A stretch of DNA of 49,651 nucleotides from a virus: positions 1-49,651 of IMG/VR virus record IMGVR_UViG_3300031706_000004; one strand, 5' to 3'. The stretch's first letter is position 1; every line of letters begins with the position of its first letter. The position numbers and the translations under genes are program-made. Below are positions 1-8,109 of this stretch, piece after piece. The notes beneath the pieces are model-generated. The model searched no databases, was not told the DNA's origin, and was given only the letters and a program-made list of their open reading frames with translations.

Positions 1-611
1 TGCTGTTCAAATGTTGGATACTTTTCTAAGTTGTCGTTTAATATATTAGAAATTACAGGTTCAAAATGGGGATAAGGAATTGTTAATATTCTATCTTCTA
101 ATGCATAACTGTCTGCCCAAGTGTTATACTGGTCTGTGCAATCTAAGTTGCCAGTAACATATATAATTTGTTTAGGATTAATATTATGAGTTTTACAATT
201 GTTATGGAACCAACTCCATAACCATTTAGTTTGATACCCTTCATGAGATTGATCTATTAATAAGTATGCTCCGCCCTTGCGCAATGCTTTACGTTGTTTT
301 TTAGTTAGATAATCAAATAAACTTTTTCTATTACGAACATCGTTATTAAATCCTTGTCCTATACTATCAGGTCCGCACCAATCCCACGGAGCATGTGCAA
401 CACCAGTAGCAATAACATGAATTTGGCCGCGTTCATGTGTTGATCCAAATGTATGGCCAGACTTATCGCTGTGTAGCATAAATCCAATTACTATAGGACT
501 AGGAGTAAATCTAGAAATACCTGATAGATTTTTATCTCTACAGTTAGTTAAGTTTCTTGGCACAGTCTGAAATTGACCACCATAGTCTAAAGTGTCGAAA
601 GTAAAATGCAT
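1..611 (-). CDS. Conserved-looking protein of unknown function, C-terminus cut by window edge
   Basis: An open frame runs leftward from an ATG at 611 for 203 codons without a stop and leaves the window, so the C-terminus is missing. The ATG directly follows the TAA of the epimerase gene, which supports both the start and cotranscription. The product starts MHFTFDTLDYGGQF and is soluble-looking, with no signal peptide or membrane segment. It contains a segment reading ALRKGGAYLLIDQSHEGYQ, followed by a Trp-rich stretch (WLWSWFH) and IIYVTGNLDC, which suggests an alternating alpha/beta enzyme fold. I do not recognise a catalytic motif. From its position at the end of the glycosyltransferase/epimerase cluster I infer a role in the same glycan pathway, but that is context only. 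Confidence 0.75.
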   Translation of the reverse strand, partial: MHFTFDTLDYGGQFQTVPRNLTNCRDKNLSGISRFTPSPIVIGFMLHSDKSGHTFGSTHERGQIHVIATGVAHAPWDWCGPDSIGQGFNNDVRNRKSLFDYLTKKQRKALRKGGAYLLIDQSHEGYQTKWLWSWFHNNCKTHNINPKQIIYVTGNLDCTDQYNTWADSYALEDRILTIPYPHFEPVISNILNDNLEKYPTFEQ

Positions 612-1613
612 TTAAATTAACCTGTCTGTCCACGTTTTGGGTGTCCTAGAATTTACTATTTCTAAAGGAAAAGTATAATCAAAAGGCTTTGTGCCGCGGT
701 TCTTAATATATTGAACTGTGTGTTCAACTGCTGTTTCTAAAGTAGTTGTTGTTTTATAATTTAAAAGTTCTCTTGCTTTGTTTGCACTACACATTGCATG
801 TTTAACTTCTTGAGGCCTATCATCTACATGTATAGGATCTAAGTTACAGCCTGTTTTGTTAGCTACAAGTTTTGCTAGATCTTTAATAGTAATTGTTCCT
901 TCATCTGGTCCAATATTTATAATTTGGTTTATAATAGTTTTATCTAATGTAAGTTTTTCAAGACACTGTATACAATCATCAACATAACTAAAACATCTTG
1001 TTTGTAAGCCGTCACCGTATATAATAGAAGGATTGCTTTGTAAGTTTCTATTAATCATTATACTCATTACATTACGAAACGGATCATCATATCGTTGCCT
1101 TGGTCCAACTATATTATGAGGAACAGCAATATTCCACTCCATTCCATGCACTTCGCTAAGTGTTATTAATACCTGTTCGCCTGCTACTTTTGCAATGCCG
1201 TAAGGATCAACTGGCGCAGGAGTTTGTTCTTCATGAAATGGAATTGTTTGTCCGCCGTATCGTGCCATACTAGTGCAATACACAAATCGTTTTACTTTAT
1301 TTTCTAGTGCTGCACTAACTGTAGCTACAGTTGCTTGAAATATATTTTTAGTAATAAAATCTGGACTTACTACACTTAGTCCTTCGTGAGCAGTTGCAGC
1401 AGTATGTACAACAATATCAACGCCTTTCATTATGTCAGCCATGCGCTCTCTATCACAACAATCTACTTTGTATAAAGTAGCTTTGTGATTTACATTATCT
1501 TCATAGCCGCCGATAAGAGTATCATTGCCTGAAACTTCATGACCTAATTCAATCATGCGATCTGCTAAATGGCTTCCTAAAAAGCCAGCTATACCTGTTA
1601 TAAAAATGTGCAT
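612..1613 (-). CDS. NAD-dependent sugar epimerase/dehydratase (extended SDR)
   Basis: The 333-residue protein has the hallmarks of an extended short-chain dehydrogenase acting on nucleotide sugars. An N-terminal Rossmann motif TGIAGFLGSH (Gly7, Gly10, Gly13) binds NAD, and the catalytic set is Ser115 with Tyr138 and Lys142 (YGIAK). The length is normal for UDP-glucose 4-epimerase or dTDP-glucose dehydratase relatives. The substrate cannot be read from sequence; PHNIVGPRQRYDDP near residue 165 is typical of the epimerase branch. Known members make activated sugars in the cytoplasm. It starts 1 nt after the stop of the glycosyltransferase-like gene at 1615-2814 and ends adjacent to the next start codon, so it is part of a tight operon. 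I infer that it supplies a sugar donor to the glycosyltransferases of this cluster. Confidence 0.9.
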   Translation of the reverse strand: MHIFITGIAGFLGSHLADRMIELGHEVSGNDTLIGGYEDNVNHKATLYKVDCCDRERMADIMKGVDIVVHTAATAHEGLSVVSPDFITKNIFQATVATVSAALENKVKRFVYCTSMARYGGQTIPFHEEQTPAPVDPYGIAKVAGEQVLITLSEVHGMEWNIAVPHNIVGPRQRYDDPFRNVMSIMINRNLQSNPSIIYGDGLQTRCFSYVDDCIQCLEKLTLDKTIINQIINIGPDEGTITIKDLAKLVANKTGCNLDPIHVDDRPQEVKHAMCSANKARELLNYKTTTTLETAVEHTVQYIKNRGTKPFDYTFPLEIVNSRTPKTWTDRLI

Positions 1614-1614
1614 A

Positions 1615-2814
1615 TTATGTTACTCTAGGTTTTGCAAAAGTATCTACCATTATTTCTTCTGCCCATTTAAATTCTAGTGGAAAAGAATAGTTTGCTTGCT
1701 TAGTTTGCATAACTTGTGCATTGTGTTTAGCAATCTTTGTACATTTTGTAACCACTGCGGCAAACTCTTGATCTGATAAATTCGATAGTCTTTCTATTTC
1801 AGACGTAATTGCTTTCATACGGTCATTGTCATTTTCAATTGTATCGTATGTTTCGTCTATATACGGATGAAACGTTTTATATCCCAGTTGTTTAAATTCT
1901 TTTAAGAATTCTGGGGTAGAAACTACCATAAACGGTTTAGTACATCCTATAGTTTTGTATGTTTTTTCTGTTGGAAATGCAGGACTAAATTTTCTAAAAT
2001 CTTCGTATGAATGACCTTTAAAGTTCCAAAAAGGATCAAAATGCGATTCTATTATAACACTAATACCTGCTGATGCAAGTTTATCGTATATTCCTGTTGC
2101 CATTTTATCTTGCCAGCCGTTGCCAAATTGGTTAGTTGATTCTAAAGTATACGGCACTTTAGACATCCAGTTAGTTAATTCTGAAGTACGACTGTAGCCC
2201 ATTTCTTCTGCATGTGTAAGCATCTCATCATGTGAAAATGTAATAACTTCACCATAAGGCATAATGTTGTTAAATGTATAATCAAAGTTTTTTAATATAT
2301 CTTTTTTAATTAACTCACAAAAAAGTTGTAATCTAAATTTAAGATAATTTCTACTAAAAGTACTAAACCTATACTTCATTGGTGTAGGTGTTAGTGGCGG
2401 TGCAACAACTCTTTTCATTAACACATTTAGTACAGTAATATTTACATTAGGCAATCCAAGTTCAGTAAACATATCGCCAGCCCATTTTTTAAAGTTTTCG
2501 TCAATGCATATAATGTAAAGTTGATTAGCTGGTACTTTTGTTTCTATTAAAGCTTTAGCTATAATTTCTATGTCAAGTTTATTAAAATACTCATCACCGT
2601 AAAATAAAAGAATTTTAGAAGTAGGATCACGACGTAGGTGTTTAGATATAGAGTAATCTAAAAAGTCATTAAAATATAAACGATTTTGCGCGGCGTCATG
2701 TTGATCATGCCAAAATACTGATCCTTGCTCAAAGCGATGCCTAGAGTGAACAACCTCTACTATACTTTTGTCAAAATACATGCTTGTTTTTCCTGTCTTA
2801 GTATATATTTTCAT
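1615..2814 (-). CDS. Glycosyltransferase-like protein
   Basis: This 399-residue protein has no signal peptide. Two segments resemble a family of glycosyltransferase-like proteins common in marine phages. One is an Arg/Leu-rich helix after FSTFSRNYLKFR (about 151-162). The other is a C-terminal TEKTYK motif (282-287) followed by KPFMVVSTPEFL and LGYKTFHPYIDETYD. The TEK-type motif is reminiscent of the donor-binding C-domain of GT-B fucosyltransferase-like enzymes, so a GT-B transferase is my inference. The central region (30-150) is not recognised. The start codon overlaps the stop of the upstream oxygenase gene by 4 nt (ATGA), which fixes the start and implies translational coupling. It could be a non-catalytic relative. 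Confidence 0.6.
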   Translation of the reverse strand: MKIYTKTGKTSMYFDKSIVEVVHSRHRFEQGSVFWHDQHDAAQNRLYFNDFLDYSISKHLRRDPTSKILLFYGDEYFNKLDIEIIAKALIETKVPANQLYIICIDENFKKWAGDMFTELGLPNVNITVLNVLMKRVVAPPLTPTPMKYRFSTFSRNYLKFRLQLFCELIKKDILKNFDYTFNNIMPYGEVITFSHDEMLTHAEEMGYSRTSELTNWMSKVPYTLESTNQFGNGWQDKMATGIYDKLASAGISVIIESHFDPFWNFKGHSYEDFRKFSPAFPTEKTYKTIGCTKPFMVVSTPEFLKEFKQLGYKTFHPYIDETYDTIENDNDRMKAITSEIERLSNLSDQEFAAVVTKCTKIAKHNAQVMQTKQANYSFPLEFKWAEEIMVDTFAKPRVT

Positions 2815-3545
2815 TCTTGTGTCCTTTTATCATAAGGTATTTTTGATATATCATCAATCCAATATAAACTTCTGTGAGGTGGATCGTCTGGTAAATGTGT
2901 GCTGTTACTAGTATAGTAAAATAACCTAAAAGTTGTTCTATTTTTATCTACTGGACACTCTATTGGTTCAGCATAACCATGATATCCAAATCTATTATAT
3001 TGCCAAATTACACATCTATTGAACAACGTATCTACAGTTGTTACAATATTTTCTTTTTTATTATCATAAAAATCTAATGCACCCTTCCAGTCTACTTGCC
3101 AATCAGGTGTCAAGTACAAAGTAAATGTTAATACTCTATGTAATTGAAGTTGATCGTTCCAATTAAAATCAGTATGTACGTTTAGCATATCACCGTTAAA
3201 ACTTTTACTATAGCCTGCACCTATTAAATGCGGGTCGGGAATTAGTCCTGTAATTCCTGTATACTCTGAAAGCAATTTTAAAAAATTTGAACTATGAAAA
3301 TAATTAAGTGTGTTAAACGCAATTGGCGCTAACTCCATCTTATTTACTTCCATCATATGGCTGCCGTTTCTTGTAAACGTCTTCCAATGCTCGTCAGGAA
3401 TAGTTTGGCTTTCGTTGTACATGCTTAGTGCAAGATCTTTTGGGAGGAAGTTATCCATAATACCTAAAGGTATTGGCTTAGCTGATTTAAACTCAGAAGC
3501 GTTCTTAAAGATTTCAGTACCAAATACGTCTGTTACATGTTCCAA
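2811..3545 (-). CDS. 2-oxoglutarate/Fe(II)-dependent oxygenase, TTG start
   Basis: The 244-residue protein carries the facial triad of the prolyl-4-hydroxylase-like 2OG-Fe(II) oxygenases: His124 and Asp126 (HTD) and a distal His189 (FGYHG). Arg203 or Arg207 (NRTTFR) could bind the 2-oxoglutarate carboxylate. Members hydroxylate proteins, sugars or small molecules with O2 and 2-oxoglutarate; the substrate here is unknown. The predicted start is a TTG at 3545, not ATG. It is supported by an AAAGGA Shine-Dalgarno sequence about 6 nt upstream, and the next in-frame ATG is codon 30, which would remove part of the fold. A late-promoter-like ACTAAATA lies 34 nt upstream, so this gene may start a sub-operon within the glycan cluster. 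It overlaps the next gene by 4 nt. Confidence 0.8.
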   Translation of the reverse strand: MEHVTDVFGTEIFKNASEFKSAKPIPLGIMDNFLPKDLALSMYNESQTIPDEHWKTFTRNGSHMMEVNKMELAPIAFNTLNYFHSSNFLKLLSEYTGITGLIPDPHLIGAGYSKSFNGDMLNVHTDFNWNDQLQLHRVLTFTLYLTPDWQVDWKGALDFYDNKKENIVTTVDTLFNRCVIWQYNRFGYHGYAEPIECPVDKNRTTFRLFYYTSNSTHLPDDPPHRSLYWIDDISKIPYDKRTQE

Positions 3546-3579
3546 TATACGTCCTTTCTATTATAGTAGCATATAATAG

Positions 3580-3587
3580 TATTTAGT
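3580..3587 (-). promoter_or_regulatory. Late-promoter-like element (ACTAAATA) upstream of the oxygenase gene
   Basis: On the minus strand the 56-nt gap before the TTG start contains ACTAAATACTATT, close to the T4 late -10 sequence TATAAATA with its usual downstream context. It lacks the first two consensus bases. The spacing to the start codon (34 nt) is a little longer than at the other candidate late promoters here (19-28 nt). A TATAAT-like sequence nearer the gene has no -35 partner. Assignment is tentative. Confidence 0.35.
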
Positions 3588-3601
3588 AGTAAAACATATC
3601 G

Positions 3602-5008
3602 TTAATCTGACTCTGGTTGAGACTTTGCAATTTCTGCTAATTCGCCGCAGTGATTATAAAAGTTTTCCATTTCAGGAAACGTTTCTAAAAAGTTTACATT
3701 GCGCCTACGATCATACTCATTAAACCAATTATAAAAATCTATACGACCTTCTTTAACTCTTTTTTCATCATAGTTAGCTGTAGCAAAGTAATCACGCACA
3801 CGACGAAACTTTTGATACTCTAGTTCTGTAAACTTAGTAGCATCGTTGTCATCTTTGTTATCGTTAATAAATTCTAATATTTTATCAAAGTGCGGCAAAA
3901 ATTCTTCCTTAGGCAATATCATCATATCGTATTGTAATGGTTCTTTTAGATAAGGAGTATCAAATCTAATACGTCTTCCATATCCTCCTGGATTCATTGT
4001 TGCTTGATACTGTGTTCGCCAATCTAAAATTTTCTGTAAAAATTGTGTAAACGAAGTTACACTTAAAATATTAAATGTACACATGATACTAACTGGAGCA
4101 TTTGTTATTGATATGTAATGATTTAAATTCTTTTCCCATAAATCTAGTTTTAATCCTGTGCGTATATACTCTGCCCGAGCACCCCACGAATCTAAGCTAG
4201 AAAATAATTTAAAGTTTTTAATCTTTTTATCATCTTTTAATTCTTTAACATTTGTTGCTAATCTTTTAACCATTGCTTCTTTAATGCCAAGGTTACTATT
4301 CAAATTTATTTCTAATTGAGGTTTAGGATCTTCTTTTAAACGTTCAAATAAATTCCAAGTGCTTTTATGCATTAGAGGCTCTCCGCCAGTAAGACGAAGA
4401 ATGTTTAGTGTTTTACTTACTTCTGGCCACCATTTCCACCAAGCTTTTATGTAAGGATTTTCATCTTCAGCATAAGGTTTAAACCAATCAACATTTAATG
4501 TGTGATTTTTAACTGGCATAGGACCATGCTTCTTTATTTCTGCGTCATATGAACTACTAGCCATAGGATGACAGTATCCGCACTTAAAATTACATTCATT
4601 ACTAAATGCTAATTCAATGTATTCAGGGTTAATATTAAAGTCCCACGGACTATTAACAATTTCTTCTAGTCTGTGTTGATTGTAAATGCCTGCATTACGC
4701 TCATGTCTATCACTAATATGTGTGTCACTAAGCTTTTCAACATTCCAACAGTACTGACATCCTTTAGGCTGTTCACCTATTAACATTAATGCACGTTCTT
4801 TTTTCTTTTCTATTGTATTGTGAAGTGCCGAAGGATCTTTTTCAATTTCTTCAAGCGGTATATGATGAGGTGATGGATGATAACAACTGTGTGTGTCGCC
4901 GGTATGTAAATAAATTGTAGTGTGATGCCACTTGGCTAAACAAAAAGTAGGACTTATAGTATTAGTAATGTCTTTTACATTTTGTATTCTGTCGGTTTCG
5001 TTGCTCAT
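3602..5008 (-). CDS. Radical SAM protein with N-terminal twitch-type cysteine region
   Basis: The 468-residue protein has the radical SAM cluster motif CNFKCGYC (Cys139, Cys143, Cys146), followed by TGGEP (207-211), which contacts S-adenosylmethionine. Further cysteines lie N-terminal to the core (Cys23, Cys42 in HSCYHP, Cys84 and Cys87 in GCQYC), as in the twitch-domain radical SAM proteins common in marine phages. They probably bind a second iron-sulfur cluster. The twitch region precedes the barrel instead of following it as in SPASM enzymes. Radical SAM enzymes generate a 5'-deoxyadenosyl radical for difficult transformations; the substrate is unknown. Its start overlaps the upstream stop by 4 nt (ATGA). 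Neighbours suggest sugar or peptide modification. It appears full length, with no frameshift. Confidence 0.88.
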   Translation of the reverse strand: MSNETDRIQNVKDITNTISPTFCLAKWHHTTIYLHTGDTHSCYHPSPHHIPLEEIEKDPSALHNTIEKKKERALMLIGEQPKGCQYCWNVEKLSDTHISDRHERNAGIYNQHRLEEIVNSPWDFNINPEYIELAFSNECNFKCGYCHPMASSSYDAEIKKHGPMPVKNHTLNVDWFKPYAEDENPYIKAWWKWWPEVSKTLNILRLTGGEPLMHKSTWNLFERLKEDPKPQLEINLNSNLGIKEAMVKRLATNVKELKDDKKIKNFKLFSSLDSWGARAEYIRTGLKLDLWEKNLNHYISITNAPVSIMCTFNILSVTSFTQFLQKILDWRTQYQATMNPGGYGRRIRFDTPYLKEPLQYDMMILPKEEFLPHFDKILEFINDNKDDNDATKFTELEYQKFRRVRDYFATANYDEKRVKEGRIDFYNWFNEYDRRRNVNFLETFPEMENFYNHCGELAEIAKSQPESD

Positions 5009-5937
5009 AACTTTTCTATAAACCTTTGATGATCTGTCCTCGACGGATGTTGATATACTGCTTTGAAGAACTTACTTTGCTGGGCATCTAATGGATTGCT
5101 TGCAATAGGAACGTCTAATTCATCAATAAGACTATTACCTAACCGTTGAATTGATTCTAACAAGTTGTCGTCATTTATATGTACACTAACTGTTTTATCC
5201 CAATACTTGTTTAAATATTTAAAGTCTCTTACTTGAACATAATCCCAGTCTGTACACATTGTCATATACAAGCCTTCTCTAGCACCGTATATTGCCCATA
5301 GACCGTTTTCTACATCTGCACCTATCATAGTCCAAATGTACAGCCAATGTAAGCAGCGCCAGTGATTGTTTTTAAGTTCGTCTTTACTAATTCTTGCGCC
5401 ACGGTCAGTTGCAAGCTTTACACCTTCTCTGAAGCCTGCTCTCCACGCTTGTCCAGCAGTTTCGTTGTTGTATACATCTGAATAACAACTATTCATTTGG
5501 ATATATTTTGCGTCCCAACAAAAATCTACTTGTGCATGTGCATTATTAGGATCTGCATTTTCATGTGTACGCATATTCAGTACATACTGCTTGGGCCAAC
5601 ATTTTAATCCACCGTTGCCATACATTAATCCGTTTATTTCATTGCGGCCACACCAACTAATTACAGTATTTTTTAAATCTGCATGTTCTTCAAAATCTAT
5701 TTCTTGATTTAAAAACTCTTCTCGAATTCTATTATCGCCATCTACTGTAATAAAGCGATCTGTTTCACTTAGTTCTGCACAAGCTTTGTGTGCAGCATCG
5801 CTGCCATCTACCCCGTGTACACGTTTAGCCCAAGGAACTTTCTTGCATAAATCTGCATAGTTTTTTTCTGCATTAGGTTCATCGTAACTAAGATAAATGA
5901 TATCATAGTCAATTGGTTTAAATTTCTGGGACATCAT
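5005..5937 (-). CDS. Glycosyltransferase-like protein with DGDN motif
   Basis: The 310-residue protein begins with a beta strand and the motif IIYLSYDEPNA, continues through GVDGSDAAHKAC, and has VDGDN at 65-69. Its Asp66-Gly-Asp68 fits the metal-binding DxD of a GT-A glycosyltransferase, and the preceding AELSETDRFI resembles the strand leading to DxD. The C-terminal half contains several Trp/His-rich segments (NNHWRCLHWLYIW) that could form an acceptor site. The donor is unknown. The ATG at 5937 overlaps the upstream stop by 4 nt, and a second ATG follows immediately, so the true start could be one codon later. It sits between the repeat-containing protein and the radical SAM gene in one operon. 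Confidence 0.65.
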   Translation of the reverse strand: MMSQKFKPIDYDIIYLSYDEPNAEKNYADLCKKVPWAKRVHGVDGSDAAHKACAELSETDRFITVDGDNRIREEFLNQEIDFEEHADLKNTVISWCGRNEINGLMYGNGGLKCWPKQYVLNMRTHENADPNNAHAQVDFCWDAKYIQMNSCYSDVYNNETAGQAWRAGFREGVKLATDRGARISKDELKNNHWRCLHWLYIWTMIGADVENGLWAIYGAREGLYMTMCTDWDYVQVRDFKYLNKYWDKTVSVHINDDNLLESIQRLGNSLIDELDVPIASNPLDAQQSKFFKAVYQHPSRTDHQRFIEKL

Positions 5938-7274
5938 ACAACCTCGTGTGCGTAACTGTCAAAATATTTTGCTGTGTATATACTTACATCCTTAGAGTCT
6001 GCCTCTGATTCAAATATGAACGGAATGACAGATGAAGCATCTGATAATAAATCACCTACTGTAAACTCTAAGCTTCGGTATAACACATTAGGATCATACT
6101 TTGCTGTAACACTAAAATATAATGTTTCATCAGATCTATAACCACTAGTTTGTAAAAACTTTTTAGTATAAGGATTAAGTGATAAAGACCATGATTTAGA
6201 AAGTGTATTTTGTTGCACTATAATATCGTACTCTTTGTCTACTGCAATTTGATACAAAGATTTGCCACATAATATTGTTTGGCCGTTTTTTAAATCTGTA
6301 GTTTCAGATAGCATTAATCGCATGTCGTTTGAATCAACACTTCCAGTTTCTCCAGTTAAATCAATTTCTAAACAGTTTTTATTGTTGTAATATAGCAAAG
6401 TAGAAAGTGAATTATAAAAGAAAATACTACTTTTATCTTTATCAAATTTTTCTTCTTCTTCTTGAATACTGTATATACTATTATATTTTAGTATAATATC
6501 GCCTGGATTAATGTTATTGACAGTTTTTAATAATTTATTTTCGTCAGCATATAAATTTACATCGCCAATAATAACTTCTACATTTTTCATTGTAAATTCA
6601 GTGTCTGCTTCTGCGTATTCTAATATTTTATAAACATTGCCATTTAGCCATACATGTTGACCTGCTTGATGCTCTAAGGCTTTATACCATACATCAACAT
6701 GAACACCCTCATACTCAGGTTTCATAACTATTTTTGTTGCACTATGGCTTTGTGTTGGCAAGTTTGTTAACATTACATCATCTTCTAATATGTTATGCGC
6801 AGTAGTATCAAATTCTGTGCCTAGCTCAATATTAGTTTTAAGTTTGTAAACTATTTCATTATGCCAAACGAACTCACCTTCAATATAACTTTTTGTAATA
6901 TCCCAGATACATATGTCAATTCCTTCAAATACACTTGTTACTGAAAAATGACCGTCAAATGTATTCTTAATAACAGGCAACTGATACGTCATTGTATCTG
7001 CTGTTTTTTGATTGTCATCATACGATACTTCTTTTAATCTTATTTGTTTAGAACTTATATCGTATGTTATAGTAAACTCTTCAGTTCGACGTTGTCCAGA
7101 AAGAATAGGCTTAACTTCTTCATTATCAATTTCAAAAATTTCAAGCCCTTCTTGTAAAACATTAGTTGAGCTAATTTTATGTATTTTGCCATCTTCTTTG
7201 TTGTAGTATACATACGACTGTGTACTAACTGGTCCAGCTTTAATTTTTTTAAGTAAGTCTTGTAAATCAGACAT
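5934..7274 (-). CDS. Protein with chitin-binding-like (CBM5/12-type) repeats
   Basis: The 446-residue protein is not recognised as a whole. It contains two short imperfect repeats, at about 121-152 and 192-226, each with an aromatic start, a Gly, then Val-Trp and Val-Tyr-Lys (for example HVWLNGNVYKI). This matches the Tyr-xx-Gly-xx-Val-x(4-6)-Tyr pattern of carbohydrate-binding module family 5/12. The rest is rich in beta-prone sequence with no transmembrane segment. I infer a sugar-binding or virion-surface protein, possibly the acceptor or product of the cluster's glycosyltransferases. Similar mini-repeats occur in the 5141-residue tail protein. It begins 8 nt inside the upstream glycosyltransferase gene (ATGTCTGA overlap) and ends overlapping the next by 4 nt. 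Confidence 0.6.
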   Translation of the reverse strand: MSDLQDLLKKIKAGPVSTQSYVYYNKEDGKIHKISSTNVLQEGLEIFEIDNEEVKPILSGQRRTEEFTITYDISSKQIRLKEVSYDDNQKTADTMTYQLPVIKNTFDGHFSVTSVFEGIDICIWDITKSYIEGEFVWHNEIVYKLKTNIELGTEFDTTAHNILEDDVMLTNLPTQSHSATKIVMKPEYEGVHVDVWYKALEHQAGQHVWLNGNVYKILEYAEADTEFTMKNVEVIIGDVNLYADENKLLKTVNNINPGDIILKYNSIYSIQEEEEKFDKDKSSIFFYNSLSTLLYYNNKNCLEIDLTGETGSVDSNDMRLMLSETTDLKNGQTILCGKSLYQIAVDKEYDIIVQQNTLSKSWSLSLNPYTKKFLQTSGYRSDETLYFSVTAKYDPNVLYRSLEFTVGDLLSDASSVIPFIFESEADSKDVSIYTAKYFDSYAHEVV

Positions 7275-8109
7275 TTATTAAATTCCCGTATCTTTCTAGT
7301 GCTGGCGATTTTTCTATAAAATCCGTTTCTGTATAATGCAATATTCCAGTCTGTGCATAGTTTCCAACTTTTATACTGCCGTCTTTTGAAATATAAACAC
7401 CTACTTGAGTTTGCCAGCTAGATTGTACTTCGTTCCAGCCTTGGCAATATGGTTTCATATGAGTAAAGCTTGGAAATTTAGAAACTTTGTTTGTTACAGA
7501 TGTTTCACAATCTAATAGCTTTACTACAATTGCTGAACATACATCAATACTTACATGCTTAGGACGAGTGGCGCCCTCTAAATGTTGTTCGTAGAATGTT
7601 TCCCAGTTGTTAACTACTAATTCTAACCAAGTATAAAACTCTTGTGCAAAATCACACTTCTTAAAGTAGTGTAATCCTACAAATAAATTAGGAAGATTGT
7701 TTGCTATAAACGTTTTTCTGTAATAACTAGTGTCAGCAACTGTGCCTCTATATGTTAATACTTTATTAGTAAAAAACATTTCGTAATTAGAAAGAAAATT
7801 CCACCATACATCGATGTTTTGTAACACCAACATATCAGTGTCCATTACAATTGTTTCATCATACGGACTAGCATGATAAATCTTCCAACGGTTTTCTATT
7901 TTCCACGCACTATCTTTAGCACTGTCCCCAAACGGAATAGGAATAATTTTATCAAAAAGACGTATGTATTCTTGTGGCACTTCGTCATTAGTAATTAAAC
8001 TAATTTTTGCATCGTTGTACGTGTGCAAGCTCATTGCTAATAAAGCAGCTTGCTCTACATAATTATCAGTTTCATTGTTTTGTGCAAGAACTACAATTCC
8101 TTTAGTCAT
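7267..8109 (-). CDS. GT-A glycosyltransferase, paralogue of the gene at 8102-8953
   Basis: The product is 280 residues from the ATG at 8109. A TTG six codons further up is in frame but less likely, because this ATG has GGAG seven bases upstream and yields MTKGIVVLAQNN, parallel to the MSKGVFLIARNN start of its neighbour. The DxD metal site is Asp90-Thr-Asp92 within SPYDETIVMDTD; the neighbour has the same SPYDET block before its DTD. The fold is a Rossmann-like GT-A, nearest in feel to GT8 enzymes that transfer from nucleotide sugars. The donor and acceptor are unknown. The start overlaps the upstream stop by 8 nt (ATGACTAA), implying coupled translation. The pair probably arose by tandem duplication. 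Confidence 0.75.
   Translation of the reverse strand: MTKGIVVLAQNNETDNYVEQAALLAMSLHTYNDAKISLITNDEVPQEYIRLFDKIIPIPFGDSAKDSAWKIENRWKIYHASPYDETIVMDTDMLVLQNIDVWWNFLSNYEMFFTNKVLTYRGTVADTSYYRKTFIANNLPNLFVGLHYFKKCDFAQEFYTWLELVVNNWETFYEQHLEGATRPKHVSIDVCSAIVVKLLDCETSVTNKVSKFPSFTHMKPYCQGWNEVQSSWQTQVGVYISKDGSIKVGNYAQTGILHYTETDFIEKSPALERYGNLINV

Noticed and set aside
3561-3572. TATAAT-like sequence before the oxygenase gene as a sigma70 promoter
   Set aside because: There is no -35 hexamer at 16-18 nt, unlike the four strong promoters of the window.
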